64,000 nt of DNA. Origin: Erpobdella octoculata (Eukaryota > Annelida > Clitellata > Hirudinida > Erpobdellidae). This document shows, piece after piece, positions 50,693 to 56,639 of the stretch (position 1 is the first letter of the stretch; each line of letters opens with the position of its first letter). The notes below the pieces were generated by a model that saw nothing but the letters and a program-made list of their open reading frames with translations, searched no databases and had not been told where the DNA came from. The stretch is from assembly GCA_963978895.1 (NCBI GenBank), contig OZ022242.1, positions 293,201 through 357,200 on the forward strand, written 5' to 3'. The position numbers were made by a program, and so were the translations under genes.

Positions 50693-50833
50693 AATACATA
50701 CATACATACACACACATACATACATACATACATACAAACCCAGACATACAACACTTGAGTGCCAAACAACACAAACAGATATACTCACAACATCAAAATT
50801 TCCTTTCTTCAACTTCGTTCGATCAATCTTCAT
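7681..50833 (-). CDS. HUWE1: HUWE1 orthologue, giant HECT E3 ubiquitin ligase, apparently intact
   Basis: Eighty coding exons were traced on the minus strand, from ATG at 50833 ([10 protein letters not shown], as in vertebrate HUWE1) to TAG at 7681. Exon lengths sum to about 14,100 nt, or 4,699 residues; human HUWE1 is about 4,370. All splice phases agree, with no in-frame stop, so the gene looks functional. The product is a cytoplasmic/nuclear E3 ligase with known substrates such as MCL1, p53, MYC and histones in vertebrates; substrates here are inferred only by family. Domain order: N-terminal armadillo-like region (DUF908/DUF913), UBA about 1496-1531, UIM about 1532-1556, WWE about 1796-1851, acidic tract about 2500-2750, UBM motifs about 3278-3400, HECT about 4285-4699. 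The catalytic Cys (HTCFNQLDLP) is about residue 4666. Extra length comes mainly from low-complexity Ser/Thr/Gln/Ala linkers. Sub-entries list exons. The head-to-head neighbour is MRPL32. Confidence 0.96.
8022..8228. repeat. 33-bp minisatellite in HUWE1 last intron
   Basis: Six copies of a 33-bp unit containing CACCTAACTACCTGTCTGAT and GGCCCCCATCCAG, with an alternative CCACCAAG ending in two copies. Because 33 is a multiple of three, both strands show long repetitive open frames; these are not genes. Confidence 0.93.
9050..9240. repeat. CAAT tetranucleotide microsatellite
   Basis: Long imperfect CAAT/CAAC run in the intron between exons 77 and 78. Confidence 0.9.
9378..9546. repeat. CAT and TAC trinucleotide microsatellites
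   Basis: ATC triplets followed by about 130 bp of TAC/CAC triplets fill the intron between exons 76 and 77, reaching the donor of exon 76. Confidence 0.9.
11000..11168. repeat. CAA-rich minisatellite next to HUWE1 exon 73 donor
   Basis: Imperfect copies of AACAACAAACAATCGAAACT with CTCAACAAGCACAACAACC. The last copy runs into the donor of exon 73 (AACCAATCGAAATTCACCTG). Confidence 0.85.
11815..11995. repeat. About 27-bp minisatellite in HUWE1 intron 71
   Basis: Copies of ACACAGTTATATACAAATAC with ACGTAC. Two further copies occur at about 12748-12785, beyond an inserted or duplicated block. Confidence 0.9.
12147..12748. repeat. Two direct copies of a roughly 195-bp segment
   Basis: Segments 12147-12338 and 12545-12748 share about 95 percent identity by eye, including TTGACTTATTGTAAAACTAA and AAGTGACTCAAAAATTGATT. 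They are about 400 bp apart and lie between copies of the ACAGTTATATAC minisatellite. Confidence 0.85.
13725..13910. repeat. CA-rich microsatellite
   Basis: Imperfect CACACA/CATGCA run in the intron between exons 69 and 70. Open frames across it on both strands are artefacts. Confidence 0.92.
14515..14700. repeat. About 18-bp minisatellite
   Basis: About ten copies of ATGACGTGACATGATAA in the intron between exons 67 and 68. Confidence 0.9.
16836..17620 (-). other. HUWE1: HUWE1 exons 63-64: UBM ubiquitin-binding motifs (DUF4414)
   Basis: Exon 63 (17418-17620) encodes two UBM motifs, [20 protein letters not shown] and [17 protein letters not shown], both with the Leu-Pro core. Exon 64 (16836-17106) holds a third, divergent one, [18 protein letters not shown], and [18 protein letters not shown]. 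This matches the tandem UBM block of known HUWE1, which binds ubiquitin weakly around the Leu8 surface. Confidence 0.93.
17155..17390. repeat. 22-bp minisatellite
   Basis: About ten copies of CCCATCAACAAGCATAACTC in the intron between exons 63 and 64. Confidence 0.9.
17640..18185. repeat. AT-rich minisatellite in HUWE1 intron 62
   Basis: About 545 bp of copies of AATGCAAATAAATATATGCA and ATAAATAA. The repeat length is near a multiple of three over stretches, which creates false hydrophobic open frames on minus. Confidence 0.93.
19085..19143. repeat. GA microsatellite
   Basis: GAGAGA/GAAA run immediately downstream (gene sense) of exon 60. Confidence 0.9.
19700..19757 (-). other. Candidate 58-nt cassette exon inside HUWE1 (probable poison exon or spurious)
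   Basis: On minus it has an excellent acceptor (TTTCTGTTCTCCAG) and a donor GTATT. Its only open frame reads [19 protein letters not shown] and its downstream phase fits exon 59. But exon 58 ends one base into a codon, so inclusion would give GCT TGA, an immediate stop, while skipping it keeps the frame (GGG then NNSMVD). It could be a regulated nonsense cassette, or chance. Confidence 0.35.
19955..20105. repeat. About 33-bp minisatellite
   Basis: Four to five copies of ATGCAAATTATTCAGATGCG followed by TTCATTAACAT in the intron between exons 57 and 58. Confidence 0.85.
22040..22262. repeat. AT-rich imperfect minisatellite
   Basis: Copies of AAGTTATGTTAATTTATGTT with variable ends in the intron between exons 53 and 54. 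Confidence 0.8.
23030..23225. repeat. About 60-bp repeat with CAT runs
   Basis: Three copies of AATATCGAATAACAGGTCTC followed by TCACAACTAGTATCATCATC, in the intron between exons 50 and 51. Confidence 0.9.
23780..23900. repeat. Triplicated splice-acceptor segment at HUWE1 exon 49
   Basis: Three copies of a 38-bp unit beginning AAGTCCCTCTGAAAAATATT followed by CAATCAATCAATCAATCGA. The first copy contains the true acceptor of exon 49 and its first exonic bases; the other two are intronic duplicates. Confidence 0.92.
25955..27106. repeat. About 60-bp minisatellite, around 17 copies, ending at HUWE1 exon 45 donor
   Basis: Unit contains TAAACCAACCAATAGTGATA, a variable AATAATAAC run, then ACTGAAATATTAATAACT. 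It spans about 1.1 kb and abuts the donor of exon 45 (plus strand ACCAACCAAAGACTG), which its unit resembles. Confidence 0.95.
27460..27722. repeat. ATC micro/minisatellite
   Basis: Runs of ATC joined by TTAGTATCACCACC spacers in the intron between exons 44 and 45. Confidence 0.92.
28085..28285. repeat. About 38-bp degenerate minisatellite
   Basis: Four to five copies built on ATCCAATCAGATTTAAATTA in the intron between exons 43 and 44. Confidence 0.8.
28755..28905 (-). mobile_element. tRNA-derived SINE in HUWE1 intron 42
   Basis: Read on minus, it starts with a tRNA-like head: an A-box-like GGTAGAGCGTTCGCCTG (about 28872-28890) and, 30 bp on, a B-box-like GGTTTGAATC (28842-28851). Next comes GTGTTGCCATCGTAGCTACC and TTGAGCAAGGAGTTACACG, a tail resembling conserved central domains of invertebrate SINEs (recalled, not searched). 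It is not a functional tRNA: the 3' acceptor stem and spacing are wrong. Confidence 0.65.
29335..29929 (-). other. HUWE1: HUWE1 exons 39-41: WWE domain
   Basis: Exons (minus): 29814-29929, 29580-29631, 29335-29467. The WWE core is [18 protein letters not shown], then [32 protein letters not shown] and NEETGNRR. The aromatic and Arg residues of the iso-ADP-ribose pocket in WWE folds are kept (W-F-DD, W, Y, R-R-Y, V-QF). In known proteins WWE binds poly-ADP-ribose or mediates protein contacts. The domain is split over three exons, one of only 52 nt. Confidence 0.93.
30094..31954 (-). other. HUWE1: HUWE1 exons 34-38: linker and helical region before WWE
   Basis: Exons (minus): 31723-31954, 31466-31590, 30924-31076, 30401-30519, 30094-30181. 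Exon 34 starts with [13 protein letters not shown], holds a Gln run of about eleven coded mostly by CAA (31830-31875), and ends in [16 protein letters not shown]. Exons 35-38 carry [16 protein letters not shown] and [15 protein letters not shown], matching HUWE1 just before WWE. Only the Gln run is unlike the vertebrate protein. Confidence 0.9.
30655..30890. repeat. Degenerate minisatellite in HUWE1 intron 36
   Basis: Three to four copies of CATCTTAACGTATCACCACC followed by ATCTTGACCCTACACCCCCT, ending near the donor of exon 36. Confidence 0.85.
32131..32618 (-). other. HUWE1: HUWE1 exons 32-33: UBA and UIM ubiquitin-binding motifs
   Basis: Exon 32 (32511-32618) encodes a complete UBA core, [18 protein letters not shown], with the MGF loop and the conserved [15 protein letters not shown] tail. 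Exon 33 (32131-32205, 25 residues) encodes a [16 protein letters not shown], with the key Ala and Ser residues of the helix. Both occur in the same order in known HUWE1, where they bind ubiquitin. Each domain is essentially one exon. Confidence 0.93.
34560..34954. repeat. About 30-bp minisatellite ending at HUWE1 exon 27 donor
   Basis: Copies of GAGAATACGCATACGTACAA with ATACACAACAC; further left they drift to ATAAGAATACACATACATAC. The last copy (GAGAATACGCACTCG) contains the exon 27 donor. Confidence 0.9.
35105..35235. repeat. 26-bp minisatellite
   Basis: Four to five copies of TAACATAATTTATGCTCTGT in the intron between exons 26 and 27. Confidence 0.88.
37555..37735. repeat. About 23-bp minisatellite
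   Basis: Copies of GAATAAAATTGATTTAGTTA in the intron between exons 22 and 23. Confidence 0.88.
39530..39725. repeat. About 32-bp minisatellite
   Basis: Copies of CACACACGCTCGTTCATACA followed by TACAAGTACAAA in the intron between exons 18 and 19. Confidence 0.9.
39925..40250. repeat. About 20-bp minisatellite plus a larger duplication
   Basis: Many copies of GGACAACTTAACACAAACAT. In addition a block of about 75 bp holding TTAATGCAAAATTTAATTAA and ACAACAGCACA occurs twice (about 40120-40165 and 40200-40245). Confidence 0.88.
40560..40850. repeat. About 42-bp minisatellite
   Basis: Six copies of CGCATACAATCTGACATTAT followed by AAGCGGTTAATCATCAT in the intron between exons 16 and 17. Confidence 0.92.
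41015..41312. repeat. 19-bp AT minisatellite
   Basis: About 15 near-perfect copies of AAATTAAATCATTAAAATT in the intron between exons 15 and 16. Confidence 0.93.
42005..42525. repeat. About 44-bp minisatellite carrying copies of HUWE1 exon 14 splice donor
   Basis: About ten copies of CAGCTAGCTAGCCACTGAAC followed by TTACTTGAAAACAACTAGCA. The shared block CTGAACTTACTTGAA is identical to the true exon 14 donor context at 42515-42530. Confidence 0.93.
42955..43085. repeat. 33-bp minisatellite
   Basis: Three to four copies of GCAATATGCCACAGTTGAAC followed by TATGTCAACGTTT in the intron between exons 12 and 13. Confidence 0.9.
43305..43602. repeat. 29-bp minisatellite carrying copies of HUWE1 exon 11 splice donor
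   Basis: About ten copies of AATTGACCAATCATATTACG followed by AATGCAATA. The last, diverged copy (ACTGACCAATCATGTTTTGA) is the real exon 11 end and donor. Confidence 0.93.
43800..43985. repeat. About 30-bp minisatellite with GTAAGT motifs
   Basis: Copies of CCTAAATTTGATGTACACTT followed by ACCATT in the intron between exons 10 and 11. On minus each reads AATGGTAAGTGTAC, a good consensus donor. Confidence 0.85.
44205..44430. repeat. About 15-bp minisatellite
   Basis: Copies of ACTACATCAGCTGCA and ACTACAACCAACTGCA in the intron between exons 9 and 10. Confidence 0.9.
44804..46232 (-). mobile_element. hAT transposon remnant in HUWE1 intron 8
   Basis: Terminal inverted repeats AGGGTTGTTACAGTT and AACTGTAACAACCCT bound a 1.43-kb element. 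A flanking TTAGTAAT copy sits immediately left and, after three extra bases, right, consistent with a worn 8-bp hAT target duplication. Subterminal regions hold many GATTCAGTTTCAGTTTCAGT motifs in both orientations. Inside, on minus, are a BED-type zinc-finger remnant ([20 protein letters not shown], then HLRKHE), [10 protein letters not shown] and [15 protein letters not shown], all typical of hAT transposases, broken by frameshifts and lacking the C-terminal dimerisation part. It lies in the same sense as HUWE1. Confidence 0.85.
47640..47700. repeat. Short tandem repeat
   Basis: Three copies of ATATAATTAATCAATACGTT in the intron between exons 5 and 6. Confidence 0.85.
47900..48020. repeat. 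AT dinucleotide repeats, duplicated
   Basis: Two blocks of ATATAT (47906-47942 and about 47996-48013) each preceded by AAATTCATATTACATA and followed by TTTAGAA, so a unit of about 85 bp is duplicated. Confidence 0.85.
48245..48458. repeat. About 38-bp minisatellite carrying copies of HUWE1 exon 4 splice donor
   Basis: Five to six copies of GCCACAACCCCTTACCTCCC followed by TTAAAATCAGCAC. The last copy (CCACAACCCCCCTTACCTCAG) is the real donor and exon edge. Confidence 0.9.
49585..49765. repeat. Duplicated segment spanning HUWE1 exon 3 acceptor
   Basis: About 85 bp from CACTGTCGATTTAGT through AACTTCAATTAATTTTATAA occurs twice (from about 49596 and from about 49687). The second copy is preceded by CCAGTTCAA, which resembles exon 3 sequence. 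Confidence 0.85.
50625..50740. repeat. CATA tetranucleotide microsatellite
   Basis: Long run of ACATACATACAT in HUWE1 intron 1, with a further TATG-rich stretch at about 50500-50560. Confidence 0.93.
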
Positions 50834-52182
50834 TGTTGTCTCCTTCTGAAGATCACCGAGTTATGGTTCGCGGTATTTCTAATTCTGTTTTTTTATGAAT
50901 AATTAGTATTATAATAACAATAAATTAGTTTTAAAAAAAAACACAAAAATCTGACAAAGTTCACGATAAAACGGCCGTAAAACAAAAAACGAGACGGAAT
51001 TCGAAGTGAAGAGAGGTGCAAAATGGTTATTTTGAGAATTTAATAAATTCTCAACATTCCTGGATTAACTAAAAAGCACTCTATCTGACATAGTCTTACT
51101 GAAATTTTATTTCGAATGGAAACTATATATCGTAAACAGTCGAACACACTTATCTCTGGACCTCGTTCAATTTGACAGCACTATTATGTTGACGCTTTTA
51201 AAGTGGAACCGCTAAATTTTAGCTTATATATATTTTTGTCGGTAATCATTTACTTTGAGGGGTTTGGCCTACAGTAGTCACGCGTTACGAACCTACAGAC
51301 GTCCCGTTGTGAACCTTTCCCTAACCACCCCAACCCGTCAAAGTAAATGGTTTCTGTCCTATTGGTCTTCAGTTATATCGACGCTTTATGGCAAACTCCC
51401 CAGACATCCGAGATAAGGGGTTCGACTATATTTTTATATTATGCATTTTAAGAACAATTAGATACTCTTTCTCAAGAAAACCACTGAACAAAAAAATATC
51501 ATTCAACACAAAATGTCGAAAACGACACTACCAATCCATCAAAATGTCATTTCAGTCATTACAGCGCGAAACAGAAAGCGTCTGCCTTCTTGTCTATACC
51601 CACAATTTATAAGGCAATAGAAAGTTTCACGAAAACCACAAGTTAGAACAATGTTCTGTGACCAAATGTCTTCTTTAATAATTAATAAAACTCAACGAAA
51701 AGTTAAACAACTTTTACTACGTCCAATACAACTTCTGCTTCGCAGTTGGCGGACGACGACTATCAACAAAAAATAGTGTACTTTCCACCACTGGTCAACG
51801 GGCGCGAATTCAATTTCAACAATTTAACAATCAAATTACCCCGGAGATTAACCAGGTGACAAAATTCTTTGTTTTAATTAAACTTAGTCAACCAAGCGCA
51901 ACGGATAAGAAACGATGATAAAGCTTTATTAAAGACATCAGCGTTAGCCTATTGACAGCCATTTATAGACAAAATAGCCCGGATGAGTTGCGTTTTTGGT
52001 TTTATAACATTAAACAAATTTAATTATGATAAAAATTTACAAATTAATTTAACATTATTAAAATTTTAATTTAATTTTTAATAATTTTTTCATCATACGT
52101 CAACTTACTAAAAATCGTTTTTCATTGTGTTATTGATGATAAAACAGTGATTGCACCGACGTTGCCCTTCTGTTTTGCAGAA
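50834..52182. promoter_or_regulatory. Head-to-head promoter region of HUWE1 and MRPL32
   Basis: The two divergent start codons are about 1.35 kb apart. Acceptor-like sequences sit just before both ATGs (minus CTTCAG before AAGGAGACAACAATG; plus TTTTGCAG at 52173-52180), so each gene probably has a 5' UTR intron and the transcription starts lie within this space. No TATA box can be picked out reliably. A MITE lies in the middle. Confidence 0.6.
51243..51352. mobile_element. MITE copy A between HUWE1 and MRPL32
   Basis: About 110 bp with imperfect inverted ends AATCATTTACTTTGAGGGGT and its partner ACCCGTCAAAGTAAATGGTT. The inner block GGCCTACAGTAGTCACGCGT is shared with copy B in an MRPL32 intron. 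Confidence 0.65.
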
Positions 52183-53039
52183 ATGAGTTACTTTAAACTT
52201 TTAATTGCGAAAACTAGAATAATTTCTGATGCCTTTATTAGTAGATTCGCATTTCAAAATCGACTATACGAAGGTCTTGTTTCCGTTTTTAAGCTTTCTA
52301 ATACTAATATGCAAGACAGTTCTGCCCAAATTCTCATTTAATAATCTTATTATAAGATTATTATATATTGAGCTAAGAAGGTTAGGTGATTAGTAAAGTA
52401 AAATTATTTTTTTCTAGGTTTGGAGTTCAATTTGATTGGTCATCAAAACAGAAATGTGCAGACCCAACTTTTGCCGTCGTTATCAGAGCTTTTCGATGGT
52501 ATTTTTCATGCCGCCGTGCCCAAATCTCGTCGTTCGAGAGAAAAAAGATCTATGAGACGATTTGGATATCACAAGATTAGAGAATACGCAACTCCTAAGA
52601 CCAACATTACCGTCTGCTACAACTGCGGCAACTACCACGAAGTTCACACTCTCTGTGGTATTGTTTATCCTATCCTTTTCAAGTTTAAACTTTTAGATGG
52701 TTATGTATATAAAAATGTATACCATCATCTTATTAAAAGTCAAATGGCAATCATTTACTTTTATTTACCAGTTGCGGGGATTAGGTAAATGTTCGTAACG
52801 TAGGCTACTGTAGGCCAAGCCCGTCAGTTTAAATGACTACCAATTGACTTGGACTGTCTAACTTTTGTTGATGTAACATTAGAGATGCAAGAATTGCAAC
52901 TCTGAACAGTGGTTTTTTTAAAGAAAAGTTAAGTCTACAATTTTTTTTATTTTCTCCAGGTCACTGCTATGGAAAATTAAAGCAAGAAACTGAAGAGTAC
53001 TGGAAGAAAAACGACACAAAAAACGAAAGACACGACTAA
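52183..53039 (+). CDS. MRPL32: MRPL32 orthologue, mitochondrial ribosomal protein bL32m
   Basis: Coding exons 52183-52273, 52418-52657 and 52960-53039 (TAA) give 136 residues with matching phases and GT-AG introns. The mature core is unmistakable: LFDGIFHAAVPKSRRSREKR, the Arg-rich stretch, then a zinc ribbon CYNCGNYHEVHTLC and CY (first Cys pair CYNC, then C and C in TLCGHC). Known bL32m is a large-subunit protein of the mitochondrial ribosome, matured by an m-AAA protease after import. The N-terminal 35-40 residues (SYFKLLIAKTRIISDAFISR) look like a presequence: basic, hydroxylated, few acids. The ATG directly follows an acceptor-like TTTTGCAG, so there is probably an upstream non-coding exon. 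At 136 residues it is shorter than the human protein, mostly at the C-terminus. Confidence 0.9.
52748..52843. mobile_element. MITE copy B in MRPL32 intron 2
   Basis: Inverted relative to copy A. It starts AATCATTTACTTTT and carries GTTCGTAACGTAGGCTACTG, then TAGGCC and CCCGTCAGTTTAAATGACTA, the reverse complement of the copy A core with substitutions. Confidence 0.6.
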
Positions 53040-53129
53040 TGACTTTATTAATAACTTTTTCTGTTGACAAGCAATAATTCAATAGAATGAATACATAATA
53101 CTTTCAGTCAGTCTTCAAGAGTAATTATT

Positions 53130-53135
53130 AATAAA
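53130..53135 (+). terminator. Candidate MRPL32 polyadenylation signal
   Basis: AATAAA about 91 nt after the MRPL32 stop codon, in an AT-rich context. Position is typical. Confidence 0.5.
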
Positions 53136-53362
53136 AAAATTAGTTAAATACTTAAAACTGCTGAAGAGTAAATCACTTCCAACAACTTTTGCTTTTTGAT
53201 ACCTGCAATTTGGTACTTATTATAAGCATTTATTCAAGCTTATTCAATAATTATTCAATGATTTGGCCCTATTCCAAATGTCAAAATTTTTAAATTTTAT
53301 TTTGTGTTGCTTAAAGAGACTCACTCAGTTAGTAATGGGTATGTTGAAACCATAGTCAGGAC

Positions 53363-53730
53363 CAGGGGGCGTGCACCCCCATTGTGGAATAGTTAAATTA
53401 AATTTAAATTATGTACATAATATTTAGTAATAAACTTATAAATAAAATGAATTTTAAATCAAGCGTTAAGCTCTCATTCAATGTATATGCTCGTTTCAAG
53501 CATAAAAACATTGTTGGATTTCCATTTATAACACACACATTTTTACCATTATTAAGTAGTTACATTTTTAATTTTTGTATGAGGGGGCGAATCCATTATA
53601 CACGAATAAATTTGTAAACAATGGTATAAAAAATGTCATCAATTTTTCAGGAGGGGGAACTTTTCTCGCCCCTATGGGCGGGCACTCATGGATTTGCCCC
53701 CCCCTTAACAAAATTCTGGATCCGCCCCTG
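53363..53730. mobile_element. Non-autonomous hAT-like element with 8-bp target duplication
   Basis: Starts CAGGGGGCGTGCACCCCC and ends ATTCTGGATCCGCCCCTG, so the tips CAGGGG(G)CG / CGCCCCTG are inverted repeats. It is flanked by GTCAGGAC (left, 53355-53362) and GTCAGAAC (right, 53731-53738), a 7 of 8 match. No transposase is present. CAGGGGCGGATCCAGAAT-type ends are common among animal hAT elements (recalled). Confidence 0.75.
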
Positions 53731-54099
53731 GTCAGAACGACCACAGTAAGGTTTATTTAATATAATTGCTGTATCAGTAAGGTAATGTTATTTTGGTAAT
53801 AAGCTGATTTTAGAAGTATTTTAAAATCTCTCAGCAAGTTTCAAAAAGTTTAAAACCATGCCTGTCAGTGTAGAACACTAATGTTGTTGCTATCAGTATC
53901 CCTTATAAGAGATGTGCAACTACAGTTATAGGCTTGTGGAAAGAGAACTTAGAGTTAGGTGTTTTCATGGGAAATGCCTAATCCTTGTTGTGGATTACTT
54001 ATTATGGGTCAATGTAATTTTTCGATAGAAAGAATTCTAACGTGGCTGCTAAGCTAAAACTTTCAACTTCAAAAAGTCACAAAACTTTTATAAAAAGCT

Positions 54100-54862
54100 T
54101 GTGACTTAGACCTAGGGGCACCCAGAGGGGGGGGGGGGTGAGGAGGCAAATGCTTCCTCGCAAAGCTAGGGGGAAATTCCCCCTGAGCTTTAGTTTTACA
54201 GTTAAAAAAGTTTAAGATGTGTAGCAGGTTTAAGCAACAGAAATTTACATTCATGCAGCAATTGTCGTTGTTCACACCTCAGACTCTCTTTAGTGATAAG
54301 TCTATAAACAGTTCTGACATTGAAATAATTTGCCAACTCTATGGAGCTGATGCCAATGCATTTATGAAACCCTTGCAATTGCTTTCTGAATTATCTGGCT
54401 TTCTAAATTTGTACAGTCTGAATAGCATCTTTGCTTGTCTTGCAGTTTCTAATGTCTCACTGCAGGCTGAAGATAGTCAAAAAAAATTTTGCCCTGCGGC
54501 GGGCTTTCTTCCCTATTTAAAACTGGGGGGTGCTAGATTTATTCATAAACTTATTTTTTGCAATTGCTTTAACTGGTTTGCAACTGAGTTTGACTATTTT
54601 CAGTTTGTAGTCTTCCTATTTTTCATTAATAAATTATTAAAGGTACCAAGAAAAAGACTGCAGACTAAGGATAGTCAAAAAAGTTTTTTGCCTGCGGCGG
54701 GCTTTTTTTTCGCACTTGAGCCTCCCCCCCAGCATTTTTTGCTGGTTGCGCCCCAGCCACTCTGCAGCTGTTTAAAAGAAAAAAAAGTAAGAAAGTTTTT
54801 GAAAATGACTGCCTACACCCCTCAACCAGGAATTTCTAGATCCGTCACTGAATCATGCATAT
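54100..54862. mobile_element. Composite of unclassified repeat fragments
   Basis: A G-run (about 54127-54138), C-runs and two related blocks, GCCCTGCGGCGGGCTTTC near 54493 and GCCTGCGGCGGGCTTTTTTT near 54688, each following a GATAGTCAAAAAA motif, show internal duplication. The right end GAATTTCTAGATCCGTCACT (about 54829-54848) looks like a hAT terminus. One 215-codon open frame crosses everything but resembles no protein. Confidence 0.5.
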
Positions 54863-55218
54863 AAGTCGACTAGTTTGGCAATTGCTATATCCATAAGCAA
54901 AAGCCACAGCCGGCCCCCTCCCGAAAGCTTTGCCTGTTGATGTTTAAATTTTGAAGTGACGCACGCTAGGGTAAGAGTCCATGGGTTCAATTTTCATGAC
55001 CCCGACCGCCAGAAAATCTGACCCAACGGGTGCGTTGTTAAGTTGATCGGATATGCTAATCGGATATATCCGATGAGCGAAAAAACGATGTTAATTATAT
55101 CCGGGGTTGAAGTGTCGCGCGATGTTAATTATATCCCTTAGTCATCGGATATGGATTCTATGAATCCTGCTCGAGGGCGGATTGTTTGATAAGAAGTAAG
55201 ATGGCCACCTCCATACCA

Positions 55219-56519
55219 CTGCAGACGAGACTTTCTTAGTTCGAAAGGATGGTTTTAATTTGAATTTAAAACTTAGATTTTCTAATATTGTGGAAGCGGA
55301 GAAGTTTATTGCTGAAAGTTAGTATTTTGATTTTATTTTAGTAAAACGTCGTGATATGGTTTACCTAGGTTGTTAGGCAATGTTAGGCCTTTGTCTGAGA
55401 TAGTTTAAAATTTCGTTGCTTAGTTTTTTCACAAAGCAATCAATAAAGTGTAGTGTTTTAGCTTTAAAGTCAAGTTTTATTTGGCTTTTGATGGGCTCAA
55501 AAAATTGCTCATTTCAAAGGTTCACCTTTACAATTTTACATTGATGCTTCTAAAATCTAAAATTAACATAAGAATAAGATGTGTATCTTCCTTCACAGTG
55601 GTTGAACCAACCTTGATAATTTTTTACTCTTATCAAAATAAACTGTGCTTACCACTCATATGCTCTAATCTAATAATTGGCTGTATAATAAATTTCAACC
55701 ACCACCCATCCTTTATTTTCAATCTTGTGATTTATTTTTATTGTTTAATAGTTTATAAGCTAATCATGTCATGAATCAATACTAAACCTGTTTAATCGTG
55801 AATCCTCATATTTTAATTGAAATGATTTTTTGTTTCAAGATTCGTATGATCATGGTAAGGTCTAGAGTCTAGACTGACTCTAAACAGAATTTGTATGTGA
55901 TGATGTTGTACTTGAACACTTTATTTAATGGTCCCCTGTAATCATGGAGGCATCCTCCCACAAAATGAATTGTACAGTTTATTGAGAGTCACATATGTCT
56001 GCATTACTACTGGACAAAACCGATGTTTTGAGTTGCAGCAAATTATATTTAATGTATGTATCAATTAAATAGCAGATAATGTTCATTCATCTGAAGTTAT
56101 GCAAGAAGGCAGTCCAATGAGTTGGTGAGGGGATTATATGGGATTGAACCCTGAATGACTATTGGTTTAATCATTATGTTCTGTATAATAAAGTAGAAAG
56201 TTTTGCAACTTTAATAGACAGAGATGGCTTAGCCTGGATGACTATGGACCTTAAAATCATCTTTTAACTATTAACTATTTGTAGCACTAAGTTTTGTTTT
56301 GCAGCTGTGATAGACAAAAGTGGGAGCATGATCAGCATTGTCGGCCCTCCATCACAAACTGTTTGGCTCCTAGCAGTTGGTATGATATTGCTATAATTTT
56401 TTTAAAAATTGTTATAAATTTAAAGGTAGTTTTACTGTTTTCTTAGACTTGGTTCCTGAGACAATTCAAGAACTCAACAGAAAAAACAAGAGAAGGATGA
56501 AAAATTCTTTGGTCTTATA
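55219..56519 (+). CDS. Unidentified small gene candidate, three exons (5' end unclear)
   Basis: Three stretches join with matching phases through GT-AG introns: about 55219-55317 (donor GTTAGT), 56304-56388 (acceptor TTTTGCAG, donor GTATGA) and 56448-56519 (acceptor TTCTTAG, stop TAG). The product, about 80 residues, begins TTADETFLVRKDGFNLNLKL, continues RFSNIVEAEKFIAETVIDKS and ends basic in ELNRKNKRRMKNSLVL. No in-frame ATG exists in the first exon; an upstream exon joining at CTGCAG (about 55214-55219) is one possibility. An AAGATGGCC at about 55199 is in another frame. I do not recognise the family. No other gene is visible between MRPL32 and here. Confidence 0.35.
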
Positions 56520-56639
56520 GACGTTAACAAAGAAATTTAAAATTGATGGAACAAATTTATTTAAATCAAAATAAACAAATTTAATTAAAAAGTTGTTGTG
56601 TTATTAAATCCTTTTTTCGAGTTAGCTTTCAAATCTCTT

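Larger units (their letters stand above)
44494..50833 (-). other. HUWE1: HUWE1 exons 1-9: N-terminus and start of DUF908 region
   Basis: Coding exons (minus): 50789-50833, 50174-50275, 49278-49597, 48459-48537, 47797-47859, 47508-47579, 47145-47261, 46308-46407, 44494-44594. Diagnostic stretches match HUWE1: [83 protein letters not shown] and [17 protein letters not shown]. The start ATG is preceded by a splice-acceptor-like CTTCAG, so 50834-50845 is probably 5' UTR in the first coding exon and a further 5' UTR exon lies upstream. Exon 5 is assigned donor GTCAG, because that is the only choice that keeps phase with exon 6. In the family this region forms part of the armadillo-like ring that cradles substrates. 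Confidence 0.92.

Noticed and set aside
51388..51612. 74-codon open frame in the promoter region
   Set aside because: No homology or codon bias; lies between the divergent starts.
54217..54864. 215-codon open frame as a gene
   Set aside because: It runs across several unrelated repeat modules, with no family resemblance and a transposon terminus at its end.
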